A stretch of 5,652 nucleotides of DNA from Chloroflexota bacterium. Its GTDB lineage: Bacteria > Chloroflexota > Anaerolineae > Anaerolineales > UBA4823. The stretch is from the NCBI GenBank assembly GCA_012798185.1, contig JAAZNS010000290.1, forward strand, positions 1-5,652. The letters run 5' to 3'. Made by a program: the position numbers and the translations under genes. Numbering within the stretch: the first letter of the stretch is position 1; the number at the start of each line of letters is the position of its first letter. Of the stretch, positions 1 to 5,652 are shown piece by piece. Below the pieces are notes generated by a model. That model was given only the letters and a program-made list of their open reading frames with translations, did no database searches and had not been told where the DNA came from.

Positions 1-335
1 TAGGTTGTACTGACATACTCCTGAGCCCGTTGATAATCCTCTAATGCTAATGCTTCACCAAGCCTGTTTCTTAATCCATTTGCCAAACCAACATCAAAAA
101 AATTCATCCATGAATGAAAAGAACCGAGAACCAGCCAAATACCATATTCCTCTTTACCAAGAGAATTAATGAGCAAGGGGACATAAGCCAAATTCAGTAC
201 TACAGATATAAACTTATATAAAAATGAACTAACAATATTTTTTTTTGCCTTGACGCTCCTTGGGTGGCCGCGAGTAATTCTATCTTTTATCTTGAGACGA
301 ATTTTTCGAATCATAGAGATTATAAAATAATGCAT
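1..335 (-). CDS. wzx: Wzx-type polysaccharide flippase, N-terminal part (3' end beyond left edge)
   Basis: The minus strand is open without a stop from base 413 to the left edge; about 111 residues from ATG 335 are visible. A basic cytoplasmic leader (about residues 8-33, rich in Lys/Arg) is followed by the start of a membrane segment and the run VPLLINSLGKEEYGIW, then a Trp/Phe-rich stretch, FDVGLANGLRNRLGEA and a VST near the edge. The pattern LG-x-E-x-YG-x-W followed by D-x-GL-x-NGLRN-x-L is typical of the first transmembrane helices of O-antigen/polysaccharide flippases (MOP superfamily), which move lipid-linked oligosaccharide across the inner membrane. It lies 59 bases after ptmE and is probably co-transcribed. 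The start is uncertain: ATG 335, ATG 314 and TTG 365 are all in frame and none has a clear ribosome site. An A9 run (238-246) lies in the leader. The family call is fairly sure; the transported glycan is unknown. Confidence 0.78.
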   Translation of the reverse strand, partial: MHYFIISMIRKIRLKIKDRITRGHPRSVKAKKNIVSSFLYKFISVVLNLAYVPLLINSLGKEEYGIWLVLGSFHSWMNFFDVGLANGLRNRLGEALALEDYQRAQEYVSTT

Positions 336-394
336 AATAAGAATAATCGGATTGGGACTGTACAATGACCATTTCGATGATTTTCCTAATACTA

Positions 395-1468
395 TCAGTG
401 TAAAATAACCTGATTATTATTCAAGTACGTCTTCCATTCTCCAATATCTTGCCAAGATCCTTCGCTTATTGGAAAAACGCCAATTTTTCCATTCCGCAGG
501 ATTATTTTTTCGATTAGATGTGTCATGTGGAAAAATTTATTTTCTGGAATCTCTTTTAATAGATGTGGCTCGATCAAATAAAGGCCAGCATTGATTTTAA
601 AGGTGATTTCTGGCTTTTCGTTTAATTGTATCAATTCACCTCCGCTACCCGAGTCAACCGTTCCATAAGGTAACTGGAAATGCTTTAGCGCTGCAACGAG
701 AGTCAATTCATTATGCTCAGCTTGGTGATAGGCGACAATTTCTTCGTAACGTTCATTGACCAGAATGTCACAATTTGTAAGAAAAAAAGGCGTATCCATA
801 TCAGCTTGAAGTAATGACAGGCTGCCAGCAGTCCCCAAAGGCTGGTTTTCATGTATATAGTCAACATGACATCCCGGCAACTTTAGCTGATGCAAATAAT
901 ATTTGATCAATTCCGCTTTATAATTTACTGAGATATAAAAATGATCACAGCCTACTTTTAAGAAACGTTCAATAATGTGTTCAATGATCGTTTTATCCCC
1001 TATTGGTATCAAAGGCTTAGGCAACACATTGGTGATAGGTTTGAGACGTGTGCCTTTGCCACCAGCCATGATGACTACTGGCAAATTAAGCTTGGATTGC
1101 GGCTGTTCCTGTGGCTCAAGCAGATCATCCCAAAACAGAACATCAACCAAATCTCCAGCATCATCGATAATCGGCATACATTCTATTCGGGAATCAAGCA
1201 TCTTCCTCTTAATTTCACTTACAGGTTGGTTTTCGCGTGCTGTTCTAGTATTAGGACGAAGAATGGTACTAATAGCCTTAGTGAGTGATTCATTACGTAT
1301 AATAGCTCTCTGAATATCACCAATGCTGACAATATTAACATACTTATCGCCATCGAAAACAAATAAAAGCTTCTTGTCAATATGATCCATCAATTTGAGC
1401 GCCGAAAGAATTGACTCTTCTTTATGAATAATTCTATCATGTATTTTTTCAAATACCTTAGCGTACAT
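395..1468 (-). CDS. ptmE: PtmE-type CBS-domain sugar-1-phosphate nucleotidyltransferase
   Basis: This 357-residue protein has two parts. Residues about 10-118 look like a tandem CBS pair (VNIVSIGDIQRAI near 44-56; MPIIDDAGDLVDVLFWDDLL at 98-117). Residues 129-357 form a nucleotidyltransferase: GGKGTRLKPIT (136-146), LPKPLIPIGDKT (149-160), LGTAGSL (211-217), TNCDIL (231-236, Asp234 a likely metal ligand), NAGLY (293-297) and WQDIGEW (339-345). In Campylobacter jejuni the enzyme of this architecture, PtmE, makes GDP-glucosamine from glucosamine-1-phosphate and GTP at the start of the GDP-linked legionaminic acid pathway. LegC in the same block supports that role. The nucleotide preference cannot be read here, so a UTP- or CTP-using relative remains possible. 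The CBS pair may sense an adenine nucleotide. The ATG at 1468 has only a weak upstream AAGAA, and the gene follows the SDR after 99 bases. It ends with TGA. Confidence 0.85.
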   Translation of the reverse strand: MYAKVFEKIHDRIIHKEESILSALKLMDHIDKKLLFVFDGDKYVNIVSIGDIQRAIIRNESLTKAISTILRPNTRTARENQPVSEIKRKMLDSRIECMPIIDDAGDLVDVLFWDDLLEPQEQPQSKLNLPVVIMAGGKGTRLKPITNVLPKPLIPIGDKTIIEHIIERFLKVGCDHFYISVNYKAELIKYYLHQLKLPGCHVDYIHENQPLGTAGSLSLLQADMDTPFFLTNCDILVNERYEEIVAYHQAEHNELTLVAALKHFQLPYGTVDSGSGGELIQLNEKPEITFKINAGLYLIEPHLLKEIPENKFFHMTHLIEKIILRNGKIGVFPISEGSWQDIGEWKTYLNNNQVILH

Positions 1469-1496
1469 TTCTTAGATTCGCTGGCCTTTCTTCGTA

Positions 1497-1566
1497 AATT
1501 ACTAAGGTTTGTCCTGCTTATTTAATGGCAAAGTACTTTAACAATTAGGTATGTTCATTAGTAATT
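1497..1566. repeat. 9-bp inverted repeat in the SDR-ptmE gap
   Basis: The + strand carries AATTACTAA at 1497-1505 and its exact reverse complement TTAGTAATT at 1558-1566, enclosing 52 bases. The right arm begins two bases after the SDR stop codon in the direction of transcription. The loop also holds the perfect 10-base palindrome AAAGTACTTT (1530-1539). There is no GC-rich stem and no T-run after it, so it is not a standard terminator. It could be an operator, an mRNA structure that tunes ptmE, or chance in AT-rich DNA. Confidence 0.4.
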
Positions 1567-1567
1567 G

Positions 1568-2293
1568 CTAAATCGTTCCTGAATCAACGAAAACATTAGA
1601 GCCAGTCACAGAAAGACTCTTATCAGATAGTAAATACTCAACCATGTTGGCAACTGAATCCAATTCCGTCGGCTTTTTGAGAGAGGTGCGTTTGAAAATG
1701 CGGTCTTTTTGGTTTACGCTAAGGGTCGCGCTCATCCCCGTCTCCATAAAACCGGCAACCAGGCAATTACTGCGGATGCATCGCTCCCCCCACTCCCGCG
1801 CAGTCGTCCTGGAAAAAGCCTCCAAAGCTCCTTTGGTCGATGCGTACATCGCCAATCCTTTATAGCCGGTATGAACGCTTACTGAAGAAATATGGACGAT
1901 GGAACCCTGAATGTTATGGAGTAGCATATTGCGGATTACATGCTTGGTCAACATAAATGGTGAAAAGACATTTATTTGATACATACGAAACAAGGGATCA
2001 TAATTTAGATTACTGATAATATCATCATAGGCTACCGCTGCATTATTCACAAAACCATGAAGCGGTACATCAAAACCAATCGTTTGCGTAAAAATCTGTT
2101 CAATCGAACCTTCAATATTAGCCAGGTCAGCAGTTATGATATTCAGCCTATCTCCATGCTGGCTCTTCAATGTCTGCAGATCTGCACTGAGGCCAATCGC
2201 GACACCATAAACCTTGTAGTTCTGCTCTAGTAATGTTTTTGTAATTTGCAGGCCAAGTCCTTGCTTGACACCTGTGACAAGAATATTTTTCAA
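1568..2293 (-). CDS. FabG-like short-chain dehydrogenase/reductase of the acyl module
   Basis: The 241-residue protein is a classical SDR. It has the cofactor motif TGVKQGLG (7-14), NNAA (83-86), the active-site Asn108 in INVF, Ser137 in HISS, and Tyr150/Lys154 in YASTK; the C-terminus ends with VDSGTI, close to the usual VDGG. Length and motifs match 3-oxoacyl-ACP reductases, which reduce 3-ketoacyl groups on ACP with NAD(P)H. The gene follows the ligase and ACP after a 12-base gap, so I infer that it acts on an acyl-ACP made by that pair. It could instead be a sugar oxidoreductase: an SDR (PtmA) also occurs in Campylobacter legionaminic loci. The start is the unusual TTG at 2293, supported by AAAGGGA seven bases upstream and by the TG motif beginning at residue 7, the normal place. 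The family is certain; the substrate is inferred. Confidence 0.85.
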   Translation of the reverse strand: MKNILVTGVKQGLGLQITKTLLEQNYKVYGVAIGLSADLQTLKSQHGDRLNIITADLANIEGSIEQIFTQTIGFDVPLHGFVNNAAVAYDDIISNLNYDPLFRMYQINVFSPFMLTKHVIRNMLLHNIQGSIVHISSVSVHTGYKGLAMYASTKGALEAFSRTTAREWGERCIRSNCLVAGFMETGMSATLSVNQKDRIFKRTSLKKPTELDSVANMVEYLLSDKSLSVTGSNVFVDSGTI

Positions 2294-2300
2294 TTCAAAA

Positions 2301-2307
2301 TCCCTTT
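2301..2307 (-). promoter_or_regulatory. Ribosome binding site that fixes the TTG start of the SDR
   Basis: On the minus strand AAAGGGA lies 7 bases before the TTG at 2293, a good Shine-Dalgarno match at normal spacing. It overlaps the TAA stop of the ligase (2308-2306), so translation of the two genes may be coupled. The SDR cofactor motif begins at the usual distance from this TTG, and no ATG competes nearby in the same frame. Confidence 0.7.
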
Positions 2308-3535
2308 ATGTTCGTTTAAGCTTTCCCGACCTTGTTAACTCTATAAAACTGACAAAATTCATTATGCGTGGTATTTTGTATGGCTGCAATCTGGATTGAA
2401 GAAAGTCTCGCAGCTCTTTCTCAGTAATCCCGGCATCAGAGACAATGTCTGCGATGATTATATTTCCAAGAAGGATATTGGGCTTGCCATAGACATAGGC
2501 CTGTTTGACAGCATGGTGGATGCAAATGTTTTCTTCTACTTCAAGCGGATTGACCTTGTAGCCGCCAACATTTATCATCTCATTCTTGCGTTGGAGAAAG
2601 CGAAATTTTTTTGGATCTTCCTGGATTAACTCGACAAGATCCCCTGTAGGATACCATTCATCATCTTCCAACGATGTTGTATCGCCTTTGCCAAGCAGTG
2701 AACGATGAACATAGAGCTCATTCTCGACAATGCGGTAACAGTTTTCATCATTGAGTACAAAAATATCACCAACCCCCTCCAGCATGGTCCCAGCTTCAGT
2801 GGAGGCATAGATATTGCGCAGCTTAGCATTGGGGAAAAAATCAAGCAGCTTTTCGCTTAAAGCACCATCGAATTTTTCGCCGCCAGATGTCAGCCTCTTC
2901 ACTGAAGGATAGAGTTCGGTAAGGGGGAACAACAGCCGGTAAAAGGTAGGAGTTGCCGAAATATTGGTTATTTGAAAAGAAGTGATAAAGTCCAGGACCG
3001 TATGTCTGGCAGCGGAAAAGAGATTGATAAGGGTATTGCCGTTCAGCAAGGCCTGATAAAATACCTGCAAGCCAGCGATGTGTGTAGGATTATACGCAAA
3101 ACCCCAAACATCACCAGCATGTCTCGATGAAATTCTTACTGCTCGTGTCAGCGATTTGAAGGTGTGCGTCACGCTCTTGGGTAGGCCGGTTGTGCCGGAG
3201 GTGAACAAAGTCAATTCCCAATCCTTATTGACAATCAGCCTTCCAACCAGTTCATCGACGGAATTAATGGACGGAGGGACTACATGCTCTTTTTCCGCAA
3301 GCATTGTCGCATTAATCTGGAACTTTTGCAGCTCTTCATAGGAAAAATCGGCGTCCAATAAAACCAGAGCGATCTGATGCAAGTTTGCAGCTATTATCGT
3401 GAGAAAAATAGTATATAGATCCTGCTTATAGCAATAACGCTCAAGATTAGATAGCGCATTCAAATCAGCGAGCAATTGATTATAAGAATATCGCTTGCCA
3501 GTTTTATAGTCATGCAGAAAGATTTTATCCGGCAT
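2306..3535 (-). CDS. Short ANL-superfamily AMP-forming acyl/aryl acid ligase
   Basis: This 409-residue adenylating enzyme should activate a carboxylic acid with ATP and pass it as a thioester to a thiol carrier. Motifs appear in family order: P-loop TSGTTGLPK (112-120), NPTHIAG (149-155), GGE (218-220), YASTEAG (243-249), YPTGDL (295-300, Asp299 the likely ribose ligand), RKNEMINVGGYKVNPLEVE (316-334) and the C-terminal catalytic lysine in SGKLKR (Lys405). All core motifs are intact, so it looks active. It is about 100 residues shorter than usual acyl-CoA synthetases, and the shortfall lies before the P-loop, which normally sits near residue 170-190. The ATG overlaps the ACP stop by one base (TAATG), so the neighbouring ACP is the natural acceptor, rather than CoA. 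The acid it selects (hydroxyacyl, amino or other) cannot be read. Confidence 0.88.
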   Translation of the reverse strand: MPDKIFLHDYKTGKRYSYNQLLADLNALSNLERYCYKQDLYTIFLTIIAANLHQIALVLLDADFSYEELQKFQINATMLAEKEHVVPPSINSVDELVGRLIVNKDWELTLFTSGTTGLPKSVTHTFKSLTRAVRISSRHAGDVWGFAYNPTHIAGLQVFYQALLNGNTLINLFSAARHTVLDFITSFQITNISATPTFYRLLFPLTELYPSVKRLTSGGEKFDGALSEKLLDFFPNAKLRNIYASTEAGTMLEGVGDIFVLNDENCYRIVENELYVHRSLLGKGDTTSLEDDEWYPTGDLVELIQEDPKKFRFLQRKNEMINVGGYKVNPLEVEENICIHHAVKQAYVYGKPNILLGNIIIADIVSDAGITEKELRDFLQSRLQPYKIPRIMNFVSFIELTRSGKLKRT

Positions 3536-3759
3536 TATTTCGCCAATTTTGCAAGAATATCAGACACCGTCAAAACAAAACCATCGGCAAAAATATCAAT
3601 TCCGTGTTCCTTTTCGATTCGCACAGTTAATTCTGCCAAGTCCAGCGAGTCAAATCCTAGATCATTACGCAAATCTTGGCTAGGTTTTAAATCAGACAGT
3701 GTTGCTAATCCTTTATTATTCCTCACGGTATTGACGATTTCCAATAGTGTATCCAGCAT
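3535..3759 (-). CDS. Free-standing acyl carrier protein
   Basis: The protein has 74 residues from ATG 3759 (78 from the in-frame ATG 3771). The motif GFDSLDLAEL carries the serine that receives 4'-phosphopantetheine (Ser38 from the chosen start, Ser42 from the longer one). Length and helical layout fit a discrete type II ACP. I prefer ATG 3759 because GGAG lies six bases before it, whereas ATG 3771 has only AT-rich sequence upstream and GGAG falls inside that reading. It is unlikely to be the housekeeping fatty-acid ACP: no fab genes flank it, and it overlaps the ligase gene by one base. I infer that it holds the acyl group loaded by the ligase, for reduction by the SDR and delivery to an acyltransferase. 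A dedicated ACP beside an activating enzyme is also remembered from the Campylobacter jejuni flagellin glycosylation region (Cj1307/Cj1308). Confidence 0.9.
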   Translation of the reverse strand: MLDTLLEIVNTVRNNKGLATLSDLKPSQDLRNDLGFDSLDLAELTVRIEKEHGIDIFADGFVLTVSDILAKLAK

Positions 3760-3765
3760 TGATCG

Positions 3766-3769
3766 CTCC
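3766..3769 (-). promoter_or_regulatory. Ribosome binding site that fixes the ACP start
   Basis: GGAG on the minus strand stands six bases before ATG 3759, an ideal distance. The alternative in-frame ATG at 3771 overlaps this element and has no purine-rich site of its own. This makes the 74-residue ACP the better reading. Confidence 0.65.
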
Positions 3770-3842
3770 ATTAATATTAAATAGTCTAAAAGAACTTGCC
3801 TTCTCTTTTTAAGGATTGTAACGATTTAATCGATATAATAAT

Positions 3843-3862
3843 ATATAGTTATAACACTATAT
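3843..3862. repeat. AT-rich 7-bp hairpin/dyad downstream of the acyltransferase gene
   Basis: ATATAGT (3843-3849) and its exact reverse complement ACTATAT (3856-3862) enclose a six-base loop, 15 bases after the stop of the hexapeptide gene. It lies in a 118-base, very AT-rich gap (3760-3877), which also holds CGATT/AATCG dyad arms at 3822-3832. The stem contains a single GC pair and no clean T-run follows on the minus strand, so it is a poor terminator. An operator or promoter-associated dyad for the ACP-ligase-SDR genes is possible. I could not pick out a convincing -35/-10 pair. Confidence 0.35.
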
Positions 3863-3877
3863 TTTACGATAACATAA

Positions 3878-4504
3878 TTAAAATGGTCTCTTGAATATTC
3901 TTGTATTTCTAGACGAACTTATCATTCTTTCTGGCAAATCGTCATGAATATAAGTCAATGCATCAATTAAATTTTCCCTACCAACCTTAACTCCCTGATA
4001 AATAAATGCATTAGATCCCACTAGAGTGCCTTCTCCAATTGTCACATGCCCACTTATTCGCGCACCTGGTAAAATTATTGAATTCTTTTTGATTAAGGCA
4101 TCATGTCCGATTGAGGCATTTAAATTTATAATAACAAAATTTTCTAATATTGCATTAGAGGATATTGATACATTTGCTCCAATATAGCAACCTTTACCAA
4201 TAATTGCAGAGGGTGCTATGTATGAACTGGGGTTGATAATACTTTTAGGTTTAAAATTTGAATATTTTTTAATGGAATCAAGACATTTTTCTCTTAAAAG
4301 ATAATCAGCAAATCCAATAATGTAATTAATTTCATGATCTTCTTTATTGATCTTATGTTTAAAAAAATCTTCGTTAATAAAATCATCTTTCCAAAAAACC
4401 ATTTGAATATGGTCAAATTCTGTCTTATAAAAAGCACATGCAATTTCAAATATTTCCAGTGCTGTACTTTTATTGCCAAATATTACAAGATCTTTGTTTA
4501 TCAT
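3878..4504 (-). CDS. NeuD/PglD/LegH-type hexapeptide sugar acyltransferase
   Basis: From ATG 4504 the protein has 208 residues. An N-terminal Rossmann-like part starts with LVIFGNKSTALEIFEIA (6-22), followed from about residue 92 by left-handed beta-helix hexapeptide repeats (YIAPSAIIGKGCYIGANVSI and onward to about 176). NLNASIGHD places the likely catalytic base at His134. This is the build of PglD, NeuD and LegH, which transfer an acyl group to an amino (or hydroxyl) group of a nucleotide sugar or nonulosonic acid. Lying directly after legC, it most likely acylates the 4-amino group that LegC installs. The GxGGHG-like loop of PglD is replaced by GNKSTA, and the final coil (DALTYIHDDLPER) is atypical, so substrate or donor may differ; acyl-ACP is conceivable given the neighbours. 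I prefer ATG 4504, one base after the legC stop, to TTG 4513 inside legC; neither has a clear Shine-Dalgarno site. The gene is strikingly AT-rich. Confidence 0.82.
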   Translation of the reverse strand: MINKDLVIFGNKSTALEIFEIACAFYKTEFDHIQMVFWKDDFINEDFFKHKINKEDHEINYIIGFADYLLREKCLDSIKKYSNFKPKSIINPSSYIAPSAIIGKGCYIGANVSISSNAILENFVIINLNASIGHDALIKKNSIILPGARISGHVTIGEGTLVGSNAFIYQGVKVGRENLIDALTYIHDDLPERMISSSRNTRIFKRPF

Positions 4505-4505
4505 T

Positions 4506-5652
4506 TTACACAATTACAGAACTAGGTAAGTTGATTAGTTTTGCAGTACATTTTTTTGACTCGTTTAAATTAAAAGTCTGGCACTGCTTAAACATCTTCA
4601 GTCTATGCATTAACCGCCATGCCGGTCTAATCATAATCCCCTGTTCATGGCAATATTTTAGGCATTGGTTACGCGATATTTTATCCGGAAATAAGATAGT
4701 GTTAAGCCAGAAATTTGAGTGGCTATCAGCCAATTCTTCAATATATGTAATTTCAGAAAACTCATTCTCAAAAAAAACTTTATAGGTTTGGGCTACTTTA
4801 CGTTTTATATTCAAGTGACTAACTAATTGCTCATATTGTGCCAATCCGACGGCTGCGTTGATATTTGGCATGCGGTAATTGTAGCCGATTTGATCATGGA
4901 TGTATTCCCATGCATGAGGCACTTTTGCTGTGGTGGTCAAATGCTTTGCTTTTTCTGCAAAAGTTTTATCATCTGTGATGATCATTCCCCCTCCTCCAGT
5001 CGTTATGATCTTGTTGCCGTTAAAGCTTAGTATGCCTGATAATCCGAAAGTGCCTGTATGCTTTCCTTTATAAAATGAGCCAAGCGATTCCGCAGCATCC
5101 TCGATAACCACAAGATTATATTTCCGGCATAAAGCGATAATTTGATCGATTCGGCAAGGAAAACCAAAGGTGTGCATCGGCACGACCGCTTTAATCCTGC
5201 GACCCGTACTCTTGTTGACAGCGCATTCATTTTCTATCGATACATTCTCCTCGAGAAATTCTTGTAAAGCAGATGGTGACATGCCTAGTGTATCATGGTC
5301 CACGTCGATAAAAACCGGCCAGGCATTGGCGTGACGGATGGCATTGGCTGTTGCAACAAAGGTGAGGGGCTGTGTGATAACTTCATCATTTTCTTCTACA
5401 CCTGCTACTATCAGGGCGATTTGCAGGGCCGCTGTGCCATTGACCACTGCGACTGCATATTTCGCACCAGTATAAGCGGCAATCGCCTCTTCGAAACGGG
5501 TGACAAATTCACCGACATAGGAAACATAGGTTGTATCTATACATTCGGCAAGATATTTTTTTTCATTTCCTCTAAATACCGGGGCATGAAGAGGAATAAT
5601 ACCTTCCGGCTGATGATAGAGATCGCGGATAAAAGAGACAATTTTTGCGAAA
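4506..5652 (-). CDS. legC: LegC-type PLP-dependent nucleotide-sugar aminotransferase (first residues beyond right edge)
   Basis: 381 residues are visible in one open frame up to the right edge. The first seen are FAKIVSFIRDLY, matching the usual LegC start, so probably only one or two residues are missing. Further on are IPLHAPVFRGNEKKYL, NGTAAL (visible 71-76, phosphate binding), VIEDAAE (182-188, Asp185 pairing with the cofactor nitrogen) and SFNGNKIITTGGGG (209-222, Lys214 the likely Schiff-base lysine). The protein ends NLPSSVIV, a normal C-terminus. DegT/DnrJ/EryC1-family LegC transfers an amino group from glutamate to C4 of a 4-keto-6-deoxy-N-acetylhexosamine nucleotide (GDP-linked in Campylobacter jejuni), leading to legionaminic acid. 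PtmE in this block points to the GDP-linked substrate. A bacillosamine-type PglE role is the main alternative. The GTG at 5447 is an internal codon, not the start. The stop at 4508-4506 is followed after one base by the acyltransferase ATG. Confidence 0.9.
   Translation of the reverse strand, partial: FAKIVSFIRDLYHQPEGIIPLHAPVFRGNEKKYLAECIDTTYVSYVGEFVTRFEEAIAAYTGAKYAVAVVNGTAALQIALIVAGVEENDEVITQPLTFVATANAIRHANAWPVFIDVDHDTLGMSPSALQEFLEENVSIENECAVNKSTGRRIKAVVPMHTFGFPCRIDQIIALCRKYNLVVIEDAAESLGSFYKGKHTGTFGLSGILSFNGNKIITTGGGGMIITDDKTFAEKAKHLTTTAKVPHAWEYIHDQIGYNYRMPNINAAVGLAQYEQLVSHLNIKRKVAQTYKVFFENEFSEITYIEELADSHSNFWLNTILFPDKISRNQCLKYCHEQGIMIRPAWRLMHRLKMFKQCQTFNLNESKKCTAKLINLPSSVIV

Noticed and set aside
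370..372. ATG at 372 with AGGA upstream as a flippase start
   Set aside because: It is in a different frame and opens only about 30 codons before a stop.
975..1313. Plus-strand open frames of about 100 codons inside ptmE
   Set aside because: They lie antisense to a clearly conserved enzyme, have no recognisable domains and no ribosome site; they are shadow frames.
3078..3784. Plus-strand open frames across the ligase start and the ACP gene
   Set aside because: Antisense to intact, motif-bearing genes; the translations are low-complexity, Ser-rich and unlike any family I know.
3843..3862. Rho-independent terminator after the acyltransferase gene
   Set aside because: The stem is almost all AT and no proper T-run follows on the transcribed strand, so I list it only as a dyad.
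4770..4777. Homopolymer runs of eight bases in legC (4770-4777 and 5556-5563)
   Set aside because: Both encode ordinary Phe-Phe or Lys-Lys pairs in conserved context and are expected in AT-rich DNA; alone they do not support phase variation.
4438..5030. Plus-strand open frames across the legC 3' end and middle
   Set aside because: Shadow frames of legC; the Cys/Phe-rich translations have no domain support.
4506..5447. LegC starting at GTG 5447
   Set aside because: The frame continues unbroken for 68 more codons to the edge and those residues match the conserved LegC N-terminus, so the GTG is an internal valine in the phosphate-binding region.

Overview
All the coding sequence I can support lies on the minus strand, so the window reads from right (base 5652) to left (base 1) as one operon-like block. 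The order is: LegC-type sugar aminotransferase (missing only its first residues at the right edge), NeuD/PglD/LegH-type hexapeptide acyltransferase, free-standing acyl carrier protein (ACP), short AMP-forming acyl/aryl ligase of the ANL superfamily, FabG-like short-chain dehydrogenase/reductase (SDR), CBS-domain plus sugar-nucleotidyltransferase protein (PtmE type), and the N-terminus of a Wzx-type flippase running off the left edge. The last of these is open from base 413 to the edge; I found it by translating the minus strand by hand.

This is part of a surface polysaccharide or flagellin-glycan locus. LegC beside a PtmE-type CBS-nucleotidyltransferase is the known signature of the GDP-sugar route to legionaminic acid, a bacterial nonulosonic (sialic-like) acid, best described in Campylobacter jejuni. 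On that model PtmE makes GDP-glucosamine, LegC adds the 4-amino group to the 4-keto-6-deoxy sugar, and the hexapeptide enzyme N-acylates it. The dehydratase, hydrolysing epimerase, synthase and CMP-transferase steps (LegB, LegG, LegI, LegF) are not in the window and may lie outside it. The flippase suggests that a lipid-linked glycan is exported by a Wzx-type route.

The unusual part is the three-gene acyl module (ACP, ligase, SDR) placed between the acyltransferase and ptmE. The ACP and ligase share one base (TAATG), and the SDR follows the ligase after 12 bases with a strong ribosome site, so the three are probably made together. I infer that they activate, carry and reduce a dedicated acyl group (for example a hydroxyacyl group) that ends up on an amino group of the sugar, but the substrate cannot be read from the sequence.

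The organism is probably a Gram-negative bacterium of moderate-to-low GC. A gammaproteobacterium such as a Legionella relative would fit, but nothing here fixes the taxon. Base composition is patchy: the hexapeptide gene and the gap after it are much more AT-rich than the ligase, which suggests mosaic assembly of the locus. No RNA genes, insertion sequences, CRISPR arrays or origins were seen. There is no gene-free stretch longer than about 120 bases; the two largest gaps (1469-1567 and 3760-3877) each hold a small inverted repeat.
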